A DNA stretch of 64,000 nt from Acidobacteriaceae bacterium (GCA_021323655.1 JAJPKO010000062.1:1-64000); one strand, 5' to 3'. Shown: positions 45,204-54,778, counted from the first letter of the stretch. Numbers and translations: made by a program. Notes: generated by a model not told the origin, from the letters alone.

Positions 45204-46112
45204 CTAAATTGGCGAATCTCCGGATGTTTTCATCACCGGCTTGCCCTTCTCATTCCACTCGATATATCCAAACGGCCTGTGATGATCATGCGTAAACAAC
45301 ACCAGCCATTGCTCGGGAATCGCACGCTGGTAAAAACGCTTGCGCTCCTCTATGCATCTCAGCGGATCAAGGTCATAGCCCATCACCCAGGTAATGTCCA
45401 GATGCGCGCTCGTCGGCAGCAGGTCTGAGATGTAGCAGGCGTGCCTCCCATCCGATTCGACATGCACTGCCATCATCTGCGACGTGTGGCCCGGAAAAAG
45501 CTCGACCGAAATCCCAGGCACGATCTCACGCACCTCTCCACGCTTTAGATCAAGCAGCGTCATCTGCCCGCTCTCCACCAGCGGATCGTAGTTCTCGCTG
45601 ATGTAGCTGATGGCGTCACGCTCCAGTTGCAGATGCCCATGCTCCACCTCCCCGCGGTGCGCAAAATACCTGGCATTGGGAAATGTGGGAACGATGCGGC
45701 CCTCTGGCGTGCGTGTGGTGTTCCATCCACAGTGGTCAAAGTGCAGGTGCGAGTTGATAACAATGTCTACTTCTTCCGGCCTGGTTCCGGCAGCAGCAAA
45801 AGCTGCAGGAAGCTTCTCCTGCGCGCCATAAATCTGTTTCAGCTTTTCAGGTAATTTATTGCCGATTCCCGTTTCAATGACGGCAGTGTGTTTTCCTGTG
45901 CGCACCACGACCGTATTAAGTCCGAGCAGGATACGATTGCGTTCGTCAGCAGGTGCGCGCTTCTCCCACATCGTCTTTGGAACAACGCCGAACATCGCAC
46001 CGCCATCGAGAAAATAGAAACCATCGCTCAGGACGGTCAGTTCAAAGTCGCCTAGAGTGGTACGGCCGCGCACCAGCTCATGTGAACTGGCGCGCTCTGC
46101 GGGATGACTCAC
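45204..46112 (-). CDS. metallo-beta-lactamase-fold hydrolase (lactonase/phosphodiesterase-like)
   Basis: The product has 302 residues starting at GTG 46112, which overlaps the S9 peptidase stop as GTGA. The zinc motif is SHLHFDHCGWN. Further ligands probably come from VELFPGHTSQ, CYISDLLP and FTHDHHRPF. The overall arrangement (LSDGFYFLDGGAMFGVVPKTMW, LNTVVVRTGKHTAVIETGIG) is that of the AHL-lactonase-like branch. No signal peptide is seen. The substrate is unknown and activity on homoserine lactones is only one possibility. Translational coupling with the exported peptidase is unusual. Confidence 0.87.
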   Translation of the reverse strand: MSHPAERASSHELVRGRTTLGDFELTVLSDGFYFLDGGAMFGVVPKTMWEKRAPADERNRILLGLNTVVVRTGKHTAVIETGIGNKLPEKLKQIYGAQEKLPAAFAAAGTRPEEVDIVINSHLHFDHCGWNTTRTPEGRIVPTFPNARYFAHRGEVEHGHLQLERDAISYISENYDPLVESGQMTLLDLKRGEVREIVPGISVELFPGHTSQMMAVHVESDGRHACYISDLLPTSAHLDITWVMGYDLDPLRCIEERKRFYQRAIPEQWLVLFTHDHHRPFGYIEWNEKGKPVMKTSGDSPI

Positions 46113-48313
46113 TGTTGTGCTCCTGCTGGTTTCAGATACGTGTCAAAGTGCCACAAAATGCGCTCAAACAGAAAGGTGTGTGCGGTAGCTCCGGCAATCG
46201 AATGCGTCTTGCGCGGAAATGGCTGGAAATCGTACGGCACCTTCGCATCAATCAGCTTCTGAATGTACTGGATCGAGTTGGCGAAGTGTACGTTGTCATC
46301 GCCCGTCCCATGCACCAGCAGCAGATGGCCCTTCAGGTTCTTCGCGCTTTCAAGCTCAGACGCGGCATCATAGGCCTCCTTGTTCTGTCCCGGCAGGCCA
46401 AGATATCGCTCCGTGTAGATCGAGTCATAGTTGCGGAAGTCCGTCACCGGGGCCACGGAAACTCCGGCGCGAAAACGGTCCGAATGCGAAAGCGCATTCA
46501 GCGTAAAGCTGCCTCCCCAGCTCCATCCCCACCAGCCTAGGCGGTTCTTGTCCAGCTGCGGATATTTCTGTAGCACCTGATCAATCGCCGCAAGCTGGTC
46601 GCTCAGCTGCACCGGGCCAAAGTTGCGATACGCAGCCTGCTCAAAGTCGCGCCCACGTCCTCCCATCCCGCGATTGTCCACATGCAGCACGGCAAAACCC
46701 TGCTGCGCCAGTAGCTGGTCAAAGAAAAACATGCCTCCGCCCCAGCTTTCACGCACCGTCTGCGCATGAGGTCCGCCATAGGGATTGTTAATCAGCGGCA
46801 CACTTCCCTGCGCCGTCGCATTCTTCGGCAGCAGCAAGGATGCGTACAGGGTGGTCTTTCCATCTGCTGCCTTCAACTCCAGCATCTCTGGCTTGATTAA
46901 GTCGTATCCATCCGGCATCTTGCCTTGCCAGATCGTCTGGCACGCGCTCCCGGCATGGCACAGGCTGAAGGAAGGCGGCGTCATCAGGCTCGAAGCGTGA
47001 TCAAAATAAGTAGAAGTGCCCTCGGCAAAGTTCGGATCGTGAAAACTCTCGCCAGACGAAATCTTCTGCTTCTCTGAGCCATCCAGCTTCACCGCCCATA
47101 TCTGCTGCCCACGGGGATCGCCTTCATTCGAGACGTAATAGACAGTGCGTGTCGTCAGATCAATGGACTTGATCGGACCGACCTCGTAGTCCCCCCTTTC
47201 CAGCTCGCCCGCAAGCTGCGCCTCCGCACCTAACGGATTCGAAGCCACATACGTATAGCGATAAATGTGCGTGTGGCCATCGCGCCAGCTTGTGATGAGA
47301 AACTCGCCCGGCGCAAAGAAATGCACATCGTAGGCTTCATCAAAAAACTTATCGTCATTCTGAGCAAGCACCAGACGCGAATCACCCGTCCGCGTATCAG
47401 CAAAATATAAATTCAGGTGCTTGTGGTCGCGCGTCAGCACTTCTACCCACACCACGTGCGGGTCCACCCATCCAAAGCGCGGAATATAGTCATTGCCGTT
47501 ATCAAACGGCACTTTGATCCATGTAGTCTTGCCGCCGCTCGCGCTCACCACGCCCACTTTCACGCCCGGATTCGCGTCCCCCGGCTGCGGATAGCGCTGC
47601 TCATCCACACTCGCGTGCGTGGGAATCCAGTCCACAATGGGATACTGCGGCACCGACGCCTCGTCCATCTGTAAATATGCAATCTGCTTTGAGTCCGGCG
47701 ACCAGAAGTAGTTGCTCCGAACATCAAGCTCTTCCAGGTACACCCAATCCACCTCGCCATTCAGCAGCGTCGGCTCATGCGTATTGGTTACAGGGCTGGC
47801 CTGCGCCGATGGTTTGCCCACGTAGATGTTGTGGTCGTGCAGGTAAGAAATGTATTGCCCATTCGGCGAAAACTTGGGATCGTCCCCGCTGCCCTGGCCC
47901 GTCTGCCCAACCTCCGTCCCCGTGCCGCTCTTCAGGTCATAGAGCCAGAGCGTGCCATTGGTATCAAACAGAAGGTGCTGCGAATCCGGCGCCCAGATAT
48001 AGTCCGGCTCACCATAGCGCCCGCGATGATCGCGGTCTTTCTCGCCGAGCTGCACATTCATAATCGGCGCCAGCTTCTGGTGGTCGAGCAGCTTGCTTGT
48101 CTTGCCCGTGGCCGCATCCATCTGCATCATGTCGCCATCGTCGCCAATATAAATGGCGCGCTTGCCATCCGGTGACCAGGACATTTCTCCGGGCTGATGC
48201 CCTATCGAGATGCGTCCCGTGAAAATGTCCGGAACGGTCCATTGTTTTTGCGCAAAAGCGTGCAGCTCAACAACAAGAAGGCAAGCAAAAAGAAGAGCAG
48301 ATATACGGCGCAC
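46109..48313 (-). CDS. secreted dipeptidyl-peptidase IV-type S9 peptidase
   Basis: The product has 734 residues from a GTG start, with AGGGG upstream. It has a signal peptide (MRRISALLFACLLVVELHAFAQ). An N-terminal eight-bladed propeller domain (about 30-470) is followed by an alpha/beta hydrolase domain with the nucleophile serine in GWSWGG (about S598), the aspartate in VHGTGDDNVHF and the histidine in RKTHSI. The propeller keeps a DPP-IV-like Glu segment (DWVYLEELDVRS). It is expected to cut X-Pro or X-Ala dipeptides from peptide N-termini in the periplasm. The last codons overlap the downstream MBL gene. Confidence 0.93.
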   Translation of the reverse strand: MRRISALLFACLLVVELHAFAQKQWTVPDIFTGRISIGHQPGEMSWSPDGKRAIYIGDDGDMMQMDAATGKTSKLLDHQKLAPIMNVQLGEKDRDHRGRYGEPDYIWAPDSQHLLFDTNGTLWLYDLKSGTGTEVGQTGQGSGDDPKFSPNGQYISYLHDHNIYVGKPSAQASPVTNTHEPTLLNGEVDWVYLEELDVRSNYFWSPDSKQIAYLQMDEASVPQYPIVDWIPTHASVDEQRYPQPGDANPGVKVGVVSASGGKTTWIKVPFDNGNDYIPRFGWVDPHVVWVEVLTRDHKHLNLYFADTRTGDSRLVLAQNDDKFFDEAYDVHFFAPGEFLITSWRDGHTHIYRYTYVASNPLGAEAQLAGELERGDYEVGPIKSIDLTTRTVYYVSNEGDPRGQQIWAVKLDGSEKQKISSGESFHDPNFAEGTSTYFDHASSLMTPPSFSLCHAGSACQTIWQGKMPDGYDLIKPEMLELKAADGKTTLYASLLLPKNATAQGSVPLINNPYGGPHAQTVRESWGGGMFFFDQLLAQQGFAVLHVDNRGMGGRGRDFEQAAYRNFGPVQLSDQLAAIDQVLQKYPQLDKNRLGWWGWSWGGSFTLNALSHSDRFRAGVSVAPVTDFRNYDSIYTERYLGLPGQNKEAYDAASELESAKNLKGHLLLVHGTGDDNVHFANSIQYIQKLIDAKVPYDFQPFPRKTHSIAGATAHTFLFERILWHFDTYLKPAGAQQ

Positions 48314-48365
48314 TCAATACCCCTGAAGTAGATAAAGTAGACTGGGAGGAACCCCTCATTCTAGT

Positions 48366-48410
48366 CCATGTGCCGCCGCTTCGGGGCCTCTTTGACGGCG
48401 ACGCACATGG
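48366..48410. repeat. interrupted inverted repeat between the S9 and Gfo/Idh genes
   Basis: CCATGTG (48366-48372) and CGCCG (48374-48378) are mirrored by CGGCG (48396-48400) and CACATGG (48404-48410). There is no T-run on either side. It lies in the 230-base space after the Gfo/Idh stop. It may be a weak terminator of that operon or a protein-binding palindrome. The rest of 48314-48543 shows no gene. Confidence 0.4.
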
Positions 48411-48543
48411 CCCGCAGCCACAGGACATACGGGAATCAGTTCTGTGGCAATCGTGATTTTATGCGGAGCTCCAGGCCTGAGGAGTGTGCGAGTACTTCCC
48501 CGCAAAAAATTGCCATTCTCCAGCGAAGTCGAAGCACCCGGCC

Positions 48544-49806
48544 TCAGCTGAACTGCGTCATGTTGATACCCAATTCGTATTTGTCGCCGTGCTTCAGCAG
48601 CTCGTCCCAGGTCACTTCCCGCTTCTTGTAAGCGGCCATGCGGCCCAGCATGCAGCTTCGCGCGCTTTCCACGCCCGCGGCAATCTGGTTGTGGAACTTG
48701 CCCGAGGTAATGCTTTCAATAAAGCCCTTGTCTTTTTTCCGGTCTGCCTGGGCCAGGTTGTCAGTGAATGCTCCATTCGATGCAAAGGAGCCTGTGGGCT
48801 GCGTAGTGCTTCCCGCCCATGTCCACGGATTGTCGCTGATGATCCGCAGCGGTCCTGAGTAAGGTGCTTCAGCAATTCCTTTGTCACCGAAGAAGCGCGC
48901 TGAAACGTCGAACCAGTTCGCCGGGCAGAACTGCGTGGATGAAAAGCTGACCCGCACATCGTCAGGATAAGTAAAGACCACCTGATAGTTGTCCGAGCAA
49001 TCACCCGCGTGCGTAAGAACATTCCGTCCCGCCGTCCCCACCGCTTTGAGAGGATGGCCCTGCAACACCCAATTGCAGATATCAATCACATGGATGTTCT
49101 GCTCAACAAGAATATCGCCCGACAGCACCCGGTCCCACAACCAGCGCCGGATACGCAACTCATCCGGCGATGCACCGGGAAAATCAGGATATGCGGAAGG
49201 CGGAGCGTTGTACCAGGCTTCTACGCAGGCAATCTTGCCCAACTCGCCTCCATGAATCCGCCGCACAATTTCAACATAAGGAGGAGCGCTGCGAATCTGG
49301 AATCCAACATCCACGCTGACCTTGCCATCGGCCTGTTTCGCGATTTCAAGCGCATGATTGGTCTGCGCAATGTCCACTCCAACCGGCTTTTCACAATAAG
49401 CGTGCTTGCCGCCTTTCACCGCGGCCTCAAGATGCTGTACATGAAAATAGGGCGGCGTGGAGATCTGGATCGCGTCAATATGCGGCGAGGCGGCAAGTTC
49501 TTCATACGCCTTGTATCCGCGAAACAGCAGCTTCTGGTCAGGCCCGGCATAGCCAAGCGATTGGTTCACCTGGTCGAAGTGCGCCTTGCCTGCGTCCAGT
49601 TTGTCTTGAAAAAGATCGCCCAGCGCGACCACACGTGCGCTGGTGTTCTTCGCAAATGACGTGGCGACCGCCGTACCGCGATTGCCACATCCCAGCAGAG
49701 CATAGCGCACCGCTGAATTGGCCTCATAGCCAAACGCCGTCTTCGGCTTCAGTAACAGCAGCCCTGAAGCTGCGGCCGATCCAGCCAGAAATTCTCTACG
49801 GTCCAT
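48544..49806 (-). CDS. Tat-exported Gfo/Idh/MocA family oxidoreductase
   Basis: The product has 420 residues from ATG 49806 (MDRREFLAGSAAASG), with GAAGGA upstream. The start carries a twin-arginine-type signal (DRREFLAG). The NAD(P)-binding Rossmann fold opens YALLGCGNRGTAVATSF, and the family motif CEKPVGVD is present (catalytic Lys). The C-terminal substrate domain includes WLWDRVLSGDILVEQNIHVIDICNW, whose His fits the usual catalytic position. Tat export allows the cofactor to be inserted before transport. The likely substrate is a sugar or sugar acid. It follows a TIM-barrel isomerase gene by 16 bases. Confidence 0.92.
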   Translation of the reverse strand: MDRREFLAGSAAASGLLLLKPKTAFGYEANSAVRYALLGCGNRGTAVATSFAKNTSARVVALGDLFQDKLDAGKAHFDQVNQSLGYAGPDQKLLFRGYKAYEELAASPHIDAIQISTPPYFHVQHLEAAVKGGKHAYCEKPVGVDIAQTNHALEIAKQADGKVSVDVGFQIRSAPPYVEIVRRIHGGELGKIACVEAWYNAPPSAYPDFPGASPDELRIRRWLWDRVLSGDILVEQNIHVIDICNWVLQGHPLKAVGTAGRNVLTHAGDCSDNYQVVFTYPDDVRVSFSSTQFCPANWFDVSARFFGDKGIAEAPYSGPLRIISDNPWTWAGSTTQPTGSFASNGAFTDNLAQADRKKDKGFIESITSGKFHNQIAAGVESARSCMLGRMAAYKKREVTWDELLKHGDKYELGINMTQFS

Positions 49807-49822
49807 GGTTTTCCTTCTCTTC

Positions 49823-50773
49823 TTACTGAACACCAGTTACCTTCGCCAGGATGCCCTGCAGATAGACCTTCTCCCTGCGAATGTCCTCCATCTGCTGCGC
49901 GCCTTCAATCTCGCGCTCGATCGTAATGGCCCCCGTATATCCAAGCTTATGCAATTTGCTGAAGACCTTTTCAAAGTCCACCAGTCCCCGGCCAATCACC
50001 ACTTCCTCGCCCAGCTTCATCGGGTCGGTCGGCCATTTGCCATCTTTCGCATGCACACTGCGAACATGCCGGCCAATGATGTCCACCGCATCTACAGGAT
50101 TGGCCTTGCCATAAAGAATCAGGTTCGCCGTATCTAGACCAACTCCCAGATTCGGATGGTTCACATCCTGAATGGCGCGAGACATCGTCGTCGGCGTCTC
50201 CTGCCCCGTTTCCATCAGAAAATGCTGGCCGTTGTTGGCGCAGTGCATCGTAATTTCACGAATCGTCTGGACCGTTTCCGCGTAGAGCGGGTCGCGCGGG
50301 TTTTCCGGAATAAAACCACAATGTGTCTGGACCTGAGGCACGCCCAGCAATTTGGCGAAGTCCGATGCCTGCTTCAACGCATCCAGACGCGCAGCGCGGC
50401 TCTCCCGCGGGACCAAACCGATCGTCGAAGGCCCATCTTCAAAGTCCCACACCAGGCGCCCTGGACCGACGACTTCCGCCGTAGTCGCGGTTATGCCATA
50501 TTTGTTCAGCGCGCTGCCGATCCGATCGGCAAGCTGTTGCGTAAATTTTCCAATGTAGTGGTCCAGTGAAAGAAAGCAGTTATTCAGGCCGAGTTCCTTG
50601 ACTCGCGCAATTGGCTCTTCAGGGTTGTCGCCAATGCGGATGAGCACGCCCACGTCCATTGGCTTGGGCTTGTTTTCTGTGTTGAAAAACGGCCGCTGAG
50701 ACAAGCCGAAACCTGGAATTGTATGGGCCGTAGCCACAACTCCAGCCTTGGCAAGAAATTCGCGTCTTAACAT
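49823..50773 (-). CDS. exported sugar phosphate isomerase/epimerase-like TIM-barrel protein
   Basis: The product has 316 residues from ATG 50773 (MLRREFLAKAGVVATAHTIPG). This again is a Tat-like signal with RR and a hydrophobic core. GGAGGG is the upstream ribosome site. The AP-endonuclease-2-type barrel is seen in VKELGLNNCFLSLDH, VQTHCGFIPENPRDPLY, FLMETGQETPTTM, NLGVGLDTANLILYG, VRSVHAKDGKW and TGAITIEREI, giving the usual Glu/Asp/His metal ligands. With the downstream oxidoreductase it forms a two-gene exported sugar-modifying unit, probably acting in the periplasm. The exact reaction is unknown. Confidence 0.9.
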   Translation of the reverse strand: MLRREFLAKAGVVATAHTIPGFGLSQRPFFNTENKPKPMDVGVLIRIGDNPEEPIARVKELGLNNCFLSLDHYIGKFTQQLADRIGSALNKYGITATTAEVVGPGRLVWDFEDGPSTIGLVPRESRAARLDALKQASDFAKLLGVPQVQTHCGFIPENPRDPLYAETVQTIREITMHCANNGQHFLMETGQETPTTMSRAIQDVNHPNLGVGLDTANLILYGKANPVDAVDIIGRHVRSVHAKDGKWPTDPMKLGEEVVIGRGLVDFEKVFSKLHKLGYTGAITIEREIEGAQQMEDIRREKVYLQGILAKVTGVQ

Positions 50774-50911
50774 GAAAAGACGGCCCTCCGATGGCAACGA
50801 TTTCAAAACGGAAGAGTATCACGCCGCTCCACTCAAAAGAAATCTCCCGGAAGCATCGCCGCAATACTCGGCTCAATCACACATCACCAGCAAATCCAGC
50901 TTGTGCCCGTC

Positions 50912-52921
50912 TCAGGGTCGAGTACCGGCAATCGCATTCATCTTCGCTGTCTTCTCATCTCCGCCTGGCTCCAGCACCACGCCATTGTAGAGAGAAGCAG
51001 CTACCAGACGGTCACTCAGCGAACGAACAGCACGCAGTGTCCATCCTGTGTCCCACCACTTCCACGTCTTGCTCTGCACATCAAGCCCAAGAACAACCGT
51101 CGAGCGGGAAGAGGTCACAAACAGCCGGTTCCATTGCGTGTTGAAGCTCAGCCCATTGATGTCAGCCAGCGGGAGCGTGTCTATACGCTGCCAGCTCTGG
51201 CCGCGGTCCGTGCTGTAGAAGAGCCCTTCGCGTCCCCCCACCCACAGGCTGCCATCAGGAGCAGTGGAAACCGCACGGACTCCGCTGAGCTTCGATGGCA
51301 GATTCACCGGTGTCCAGGTCGTGCCGCCATCCGCAGATGTCAGCATCTCAGAGCGATTTGCGGCAATGGCCTCGTTGCCCTTCGCGCTGACATAGAGAAA
51401 ATTTTCGCCCTTTAGCACCGGGCCGCTCCAGGAAGCGCCCTGGTTTGCACTGCGATAAACGCCGTTCGACGTTGCCGCCAGCCAGACCGCGCCATTGGTG
51501 CTGATGTCATTCACGCGCGAATCAATCGTTCCTCCTGGTTGCGCAACCTGCACCGTCTTCTTCGTGCGGCGCTTCCCTTTCCCTCGGCTGTAGACCGTCT
51601 TCTCCGCATAGCGGATGATGTTTCCGTCCGCCTCCCAGAGCGACCCGTTCCAGCGGGCAATACCATGTTCCGTCCCCGCCAGCAGCGTGCCGTCATCAGA
51701 CTGCGCAAGCGTAAAGACATCGCGTCCATCCAGGCCCTGACTGCGCTGCTGCCAGCTCTTACCGTTGTCTTCCGTCACAAAGACACCGCCATAGCCTTTG
51801 TCATTGATGACACCGGCATAAATGGTCCCGGGATGTTTCGCATCCGGCAAAATATCAGAGACCTGCCGCTGCGAGAATCCGGTATTCGCCGCGGCAAAGC
51901 TGCGGCCTCCATCCGTGCTCGCAAGAATGCCGCTGCGGTCCGTGGCAAGAAGCACATGCTGCGGGCTGGAGGGGTCTACGAAAATGTCGTTGATGATCAC
52001 GTCCGGCCCGGTCATGCGCGTCCAGTTCACGCCATCATCCGTTGTCTTGTAGAGTCCTTCTGTCGTCCCGGCATAGACCGTCTTGCGGTCTGCCGGGTCC
52101 TGCATCAGCACCCGCGTGCGTCGCGCCGTTGAAGGAATGCCCTGGACCTTGCGATACAGCTCGCCAGCACTGTCACTGCGATAAATTCCAGAGCAGGCGC
52201 TCGTATACACCACGGTCGGACGCGTGGGATCAATGATGATGGAGAAAACATCCGAATCATCAATCAGACCCTGTTTGATGTTGTGCCAGCTCGCGCCGCC
52301 GTCCGTTGTCTTCCAGGGAAGGTGCCATGTCCCGGCATAGATCACATTGGGGTCATACGGATCAATCGCCACAGATTCCACTTCATGGATCTCCGTGCTT
52401 CCCGCCGGACTGATGATCTTCCAGTGCTCCCCCCTGTCCTCACTGCGATATACGCCGGACAGCGTGCCTGCCACAAAAATCTTTGGATTCGACCGCGACT
52501 GCGTCAGGGCGCGCACCGACTGTCCATTCATCTCCGCAGCAGGGTTCCACGTCACGCCACCGTCGTGACTGATGTAGATGCCGCCCGAGGGACGGTCCAC
52601 CTGCCAGACTCCAGCAAGCAGCGTCTTCGGGTCGGTGCTGTCTACCACCAGGCTGTCCACCACCAGGTCATCGGATTTGCCCAGCCGGGCCAGACGCTCC
52701 CACGTATTTCCGCCATCCGTGGACTGGTAGATCCAGCTTGTCGTTGTGCCGAGATAAATGTGCTTGGCTGAGGCAGGGTCGGCAGCAAAACTGCGTGCGT
52801 CTCCCCCGTCGGGGCCAATGGGCAACCAGCGCTGAGACTCAGCGTGGATGAAACCATTTCCCAAAAGAACGAAGACAGAAAGACAAAGGAGAAAAAACTG
52901 CAACAATTTGTGCTTCATCAT
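50912..52921 (-). CDS. secreted Asp-box (BNR/VPS10-like) beta-propeller protein
   Basis: The product has 669 residues from the tandem ATG at 52921/52918, with a signal peptide (KLLQFFLLCLSVFVLLGNGFIHAES). At least ten Asp-box motifs of the form S/T-x-D-x-G-x-x-W recur along the chain (STDGGNTW, SHDGGVTW, TTDGGASW, TEDNGKSW, SADGGTTW, STDRGQSW and others). They mark blades of one or two large propellers, as in sortilin-like and photosystem-assembly YCF48-like proteins. No sialidase catalytic set is seen. A basic loop (KTVYSRGKGKRRTKKTV) interrupts the repeats near residue 450. It is probably a periplasmic or surface binding scaffold of unknown partner. Confidence 0.88.
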   Translation of the reverse strand: MMKHKLLQFFLLCLSVFVLLGNGFIHAESQRWLPIGPDGGDARSFAADPASAKHIYLGTTTSWIYQSTDGGNTWERLARLGKSDDLVVDSLVVDSTDPKTLLAGVWQVDRPSGGIYISHDGGVTWNPAAEMNGQSVRALTQSRSNPKIFVAGTLSGVYRSEDRGEHWKIISPAGSTEIHEVESVAIDPYDPNVIYAGTWHLPWKTTDGGASWHNIKQGLIDDSDVFSIIIDPTRPTVVYTSACSGIYRSDSAGELYRKVQGIPSTARRTRVLMQDPADRKTVYAGTTEGLYKTTDDGVNWTRMTGPDVIINDIFVDPSSPQHVLLATDRSGILASTDGGRSFAAANTGFSQRQVSDILPDAKHPGTIYAGVINDKGYGGVFVTEDNGKSWQQRSQGLDGRDVFTLAQSDDGTLLAGTEHGIARWNGSLWEADGNIIRYAEKTVYSRGKGKRRTKKTVQVAQPGGTIDSRVNDISTNGAVWLAATSNGVYRSANQGASWSGPVLKGENFLYVSAKGNEAIAANRSEMLTSADGGTTWTPVNLPSKLSGVRAVSTAPDGSLWVGGREGLFYSTDRGQSWQRIDTLPLADINGLSFNTQWNRLFVTSSRSTVVLGLDVQSKTWKWWDTGWTLRAVRSLSDRLVAASLYNGVVLEPGGDEKTAKMNAIAGTRP

Positions 52922-52981
52922 CTTCCGGTACAACTTTACTCTCATACAGGACACTTGTGCCGCCCCCACAGGTTCTGACGG

Positions 52982-53016
52982 CAAAGAAAAGGCCAGCCGA
53001 TGCTCAGGCTGGCCTT
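52982..53016 (-). terminator. intrinsic terminator after the OmpA-family gene
   Basis: On the minus strand AAGGCCAGCC pairs perfectly with GGCTGGCCTT (53007-53016 and 52989-52998) around an 8-base loop and is followed by TTCTTTGC. It lies 26 bases after the ompA-type stop codon at 53043. Confidence 0.85.
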
Positions 53017-53042
53017 CATGGATCAGTTCAGTTTCATCGCAC

Positions 53043-54734
53043 TTACTTCTTTTTGGCTGCGCGATGATGATGGTGCCGGGTGGCGAGTGCCTTGCGAGGC
53101 TGCGCCTTCACAGAGGACTCGTCTACAGCCGTTGTGCCGGACACATCGGAGTCGAAGTTGGCACCGGCAGGCACAAGGTAGTTCTCCACTTCCTTCGAGC
53201 CTGCACTGCCCGTCCGCACTTCAATGCGGCTGGCGTCAATGCCTTTCTCCTTCACCAGGTAGTCCTTCGTGTTCACTGCGCGCTGAGCAGCGAAGTCTGT
53301 TGCCGGTTTGGCGTGCTTACCATGACGCTTGCCAGCACTGGCCTTCTCCTGCTCGGTCTCGTTGCCTACAACAACCACCTTGGCATCGGCAGAACGCTGG
53401 GCATTCAGGGCCACATCGTCCAGGCAGGCCTTGGCTTCGTTGTCTACGCGGGTCGGACGCCGCTTGTCACGATCAAAGTTGATCGAGCAGAGCGTCTGCG
53501 TCTTCGGCGCCGGGGCCTGAGGAGCATTGACGGTCACCGTGCAGGTGCCGGATGCTGTCTGACCCTTGTCGTCCGCAACGTTGGCTGTCACAGTGATCGT
53601 GCCAGCCGGTGCGCCGGTCGTGGACAGCGTGGCGCTGTTGCCAGTGCCACTGATCGAACCAGCCGATGCGCTGTAGCTGTAGGTCAGCGGACGGTTCTGC
53701 GGGCTGACGCCAGTCGCCGTCACGGTCACGGTGTCGCCCGGGTTGACCGAGGACGGATTGACCGAGCAGCTCACGGTCGGCGGCTCGTACTGCTTCACGG
53801 TGAAGCTCGCGGTGCAATCTGCGAACTGGCCCGCCTTCTGGCCTTCGCTTACGTGGCCAGTAACGGTGTAATTGCCAGGCTGCAGGCTGCTGGTGTCCAC
53901 GTTCGCCGTCGCCGTGTCGCCCTTCACCGTCACGCCCTGGCCAGACCAGCTGTACGTCGCGGTCTTCTTGGGGTTCAGGTTGGTAGCCGTCCCGGTAATG
54001 GTGACCGGGTCTCCCGGATATACCGAAGCAGGGCTGGCAGAGCAGCTGTACTGCACCGGAGGAGGAGGAACGATGTTCCCGAACTTCCAGACAAGACCGG
54101 TGCTCAGACGCGCATTGTTCACATTGGCGCGTCCGCCGAACGATACGGCCGGTCCATAATTTACGTGAAAATATTCGTAATCAGCCTGGAAGAGCCGAAG
54201 GGCCACATGGTGCCCCAGGAAGGGCAGATTGTAGTCCAGTCCGCCACCGGCAGTCAGTGCAGGGCCCCAGGTGTCATGATGAGCGGCAAATGGCTCAGCA
54301 TTGGGTCCACCCAGCTTCACAGCGCCAGCAAGCGCATGCACAAACGGCGTGATGCCCTCAGACGTTGGATACCGGAAAATCGGACCACCCTGGACGGTCC
54401 AGGCTTCGTCATTCCGGCCATCCGGATGAGCGCCGAATTCGGCCTGTCCACCGAAATAACGGTTGAAGTAATATGCAACACTGCCGATCGCACCGTAATC
54501 AATAGACGAGTACCGGTCGCTGAAGACCGAACCATTCGGCTGAGGGGTGTTGACCGTGCCATGCGGCGCCAGATAAGAGTAGCCGGTAAATACATCTACA
54601 CGGGAAACGGGCTGCTCTGCAGGAGCAGCCGGTTGAGGATTCGAATTCTGACCGTAAAGACTCGAAGCACCGAGTCCTACGGCGCAACTGATAAGCAGAA
54701 TTCGGCCCACGGAACCTAACGGACGAGAATACAT
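53043..54734 (-). CDS. OmpA-family outer-membrane protein with Ig-like domains
   Basis: The product has 563 residues from ATG 54734 (MYSRPLGSV), with GGAGG 8 bases upstream. A signal peptide (about 1-29) is followed by an eight-strand barrel-like region (about 45-215: VDVFTGYSYLAPHG, VAYYFNRYFGGQAEFGAH, LVWKFGN). Two Ig/PKD-like repeats come next (about 222-315 and 318-410), each opening YSCSASPASVYPGDPVT or VSCSVNPSSVNPGDTVT. An OmpA-like peptidoglycan-binding domain follows (about 420-540, INFDRDKRRPTRVDNEAKACLDD; RAVNTKDYLVKEKGIDASRI). The C-terminus is basic and His-rich (HHHHRAAKKK). It probably links the outer membrane to the cell wall. Confidence 0.9.
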   Translation of the reverse strand: MYSRPLGSVGRILLISCAVGLGASSLYGQNSNPQPAAPAEQPVSRVDVFTGYSYLAPHGTVNTPQPNGSVFSDRYSSIDYGAIGSVAYYFNRYFGGQAEFGAHPDGRNDEAWTVQGGPIFRYPTSEGITPFVHALAGAVKLGGPNAEPFAAHHDTWGPALTAGGGLDYNLPFLGHHVALRLFQADYEYFHVNYGPAVSFGGRANVNNARLSTGLVWKFGNIVPPPPVQYSCSASPASVYPGDPVTITGTATNLNPKKTATYSWSGQGVTVKGDTATANVDTSSLQPGNYTVTGHVSEGQKAGQFADCTASFTVKQYEPPTVSCSVNPSSVNPGDTVTVTATGVSPQNRPLTYSYSASAGSISGTGNSATLSTTGAPAGTITVTANVADDKGQTASGTCTVTVNAPQAPAPKTQTLCSINFDRDKRRPTRVDNEAKACLDDVALNAQRSADAKVVVVGNETEQEKASAGKRHGKHAKPATDFAAQRAVNTKDYLVKEKGIDASRIEVRTGSAGSKEVENYLVPAGANFDSDVSGTTAVDESSVKAQPRKALATRHHHHRAAKKK

Positions 54735-54778
54735 GCGTCTATCCTCCGCAACCATAGCTTTGAAAGTCACAACACAGA

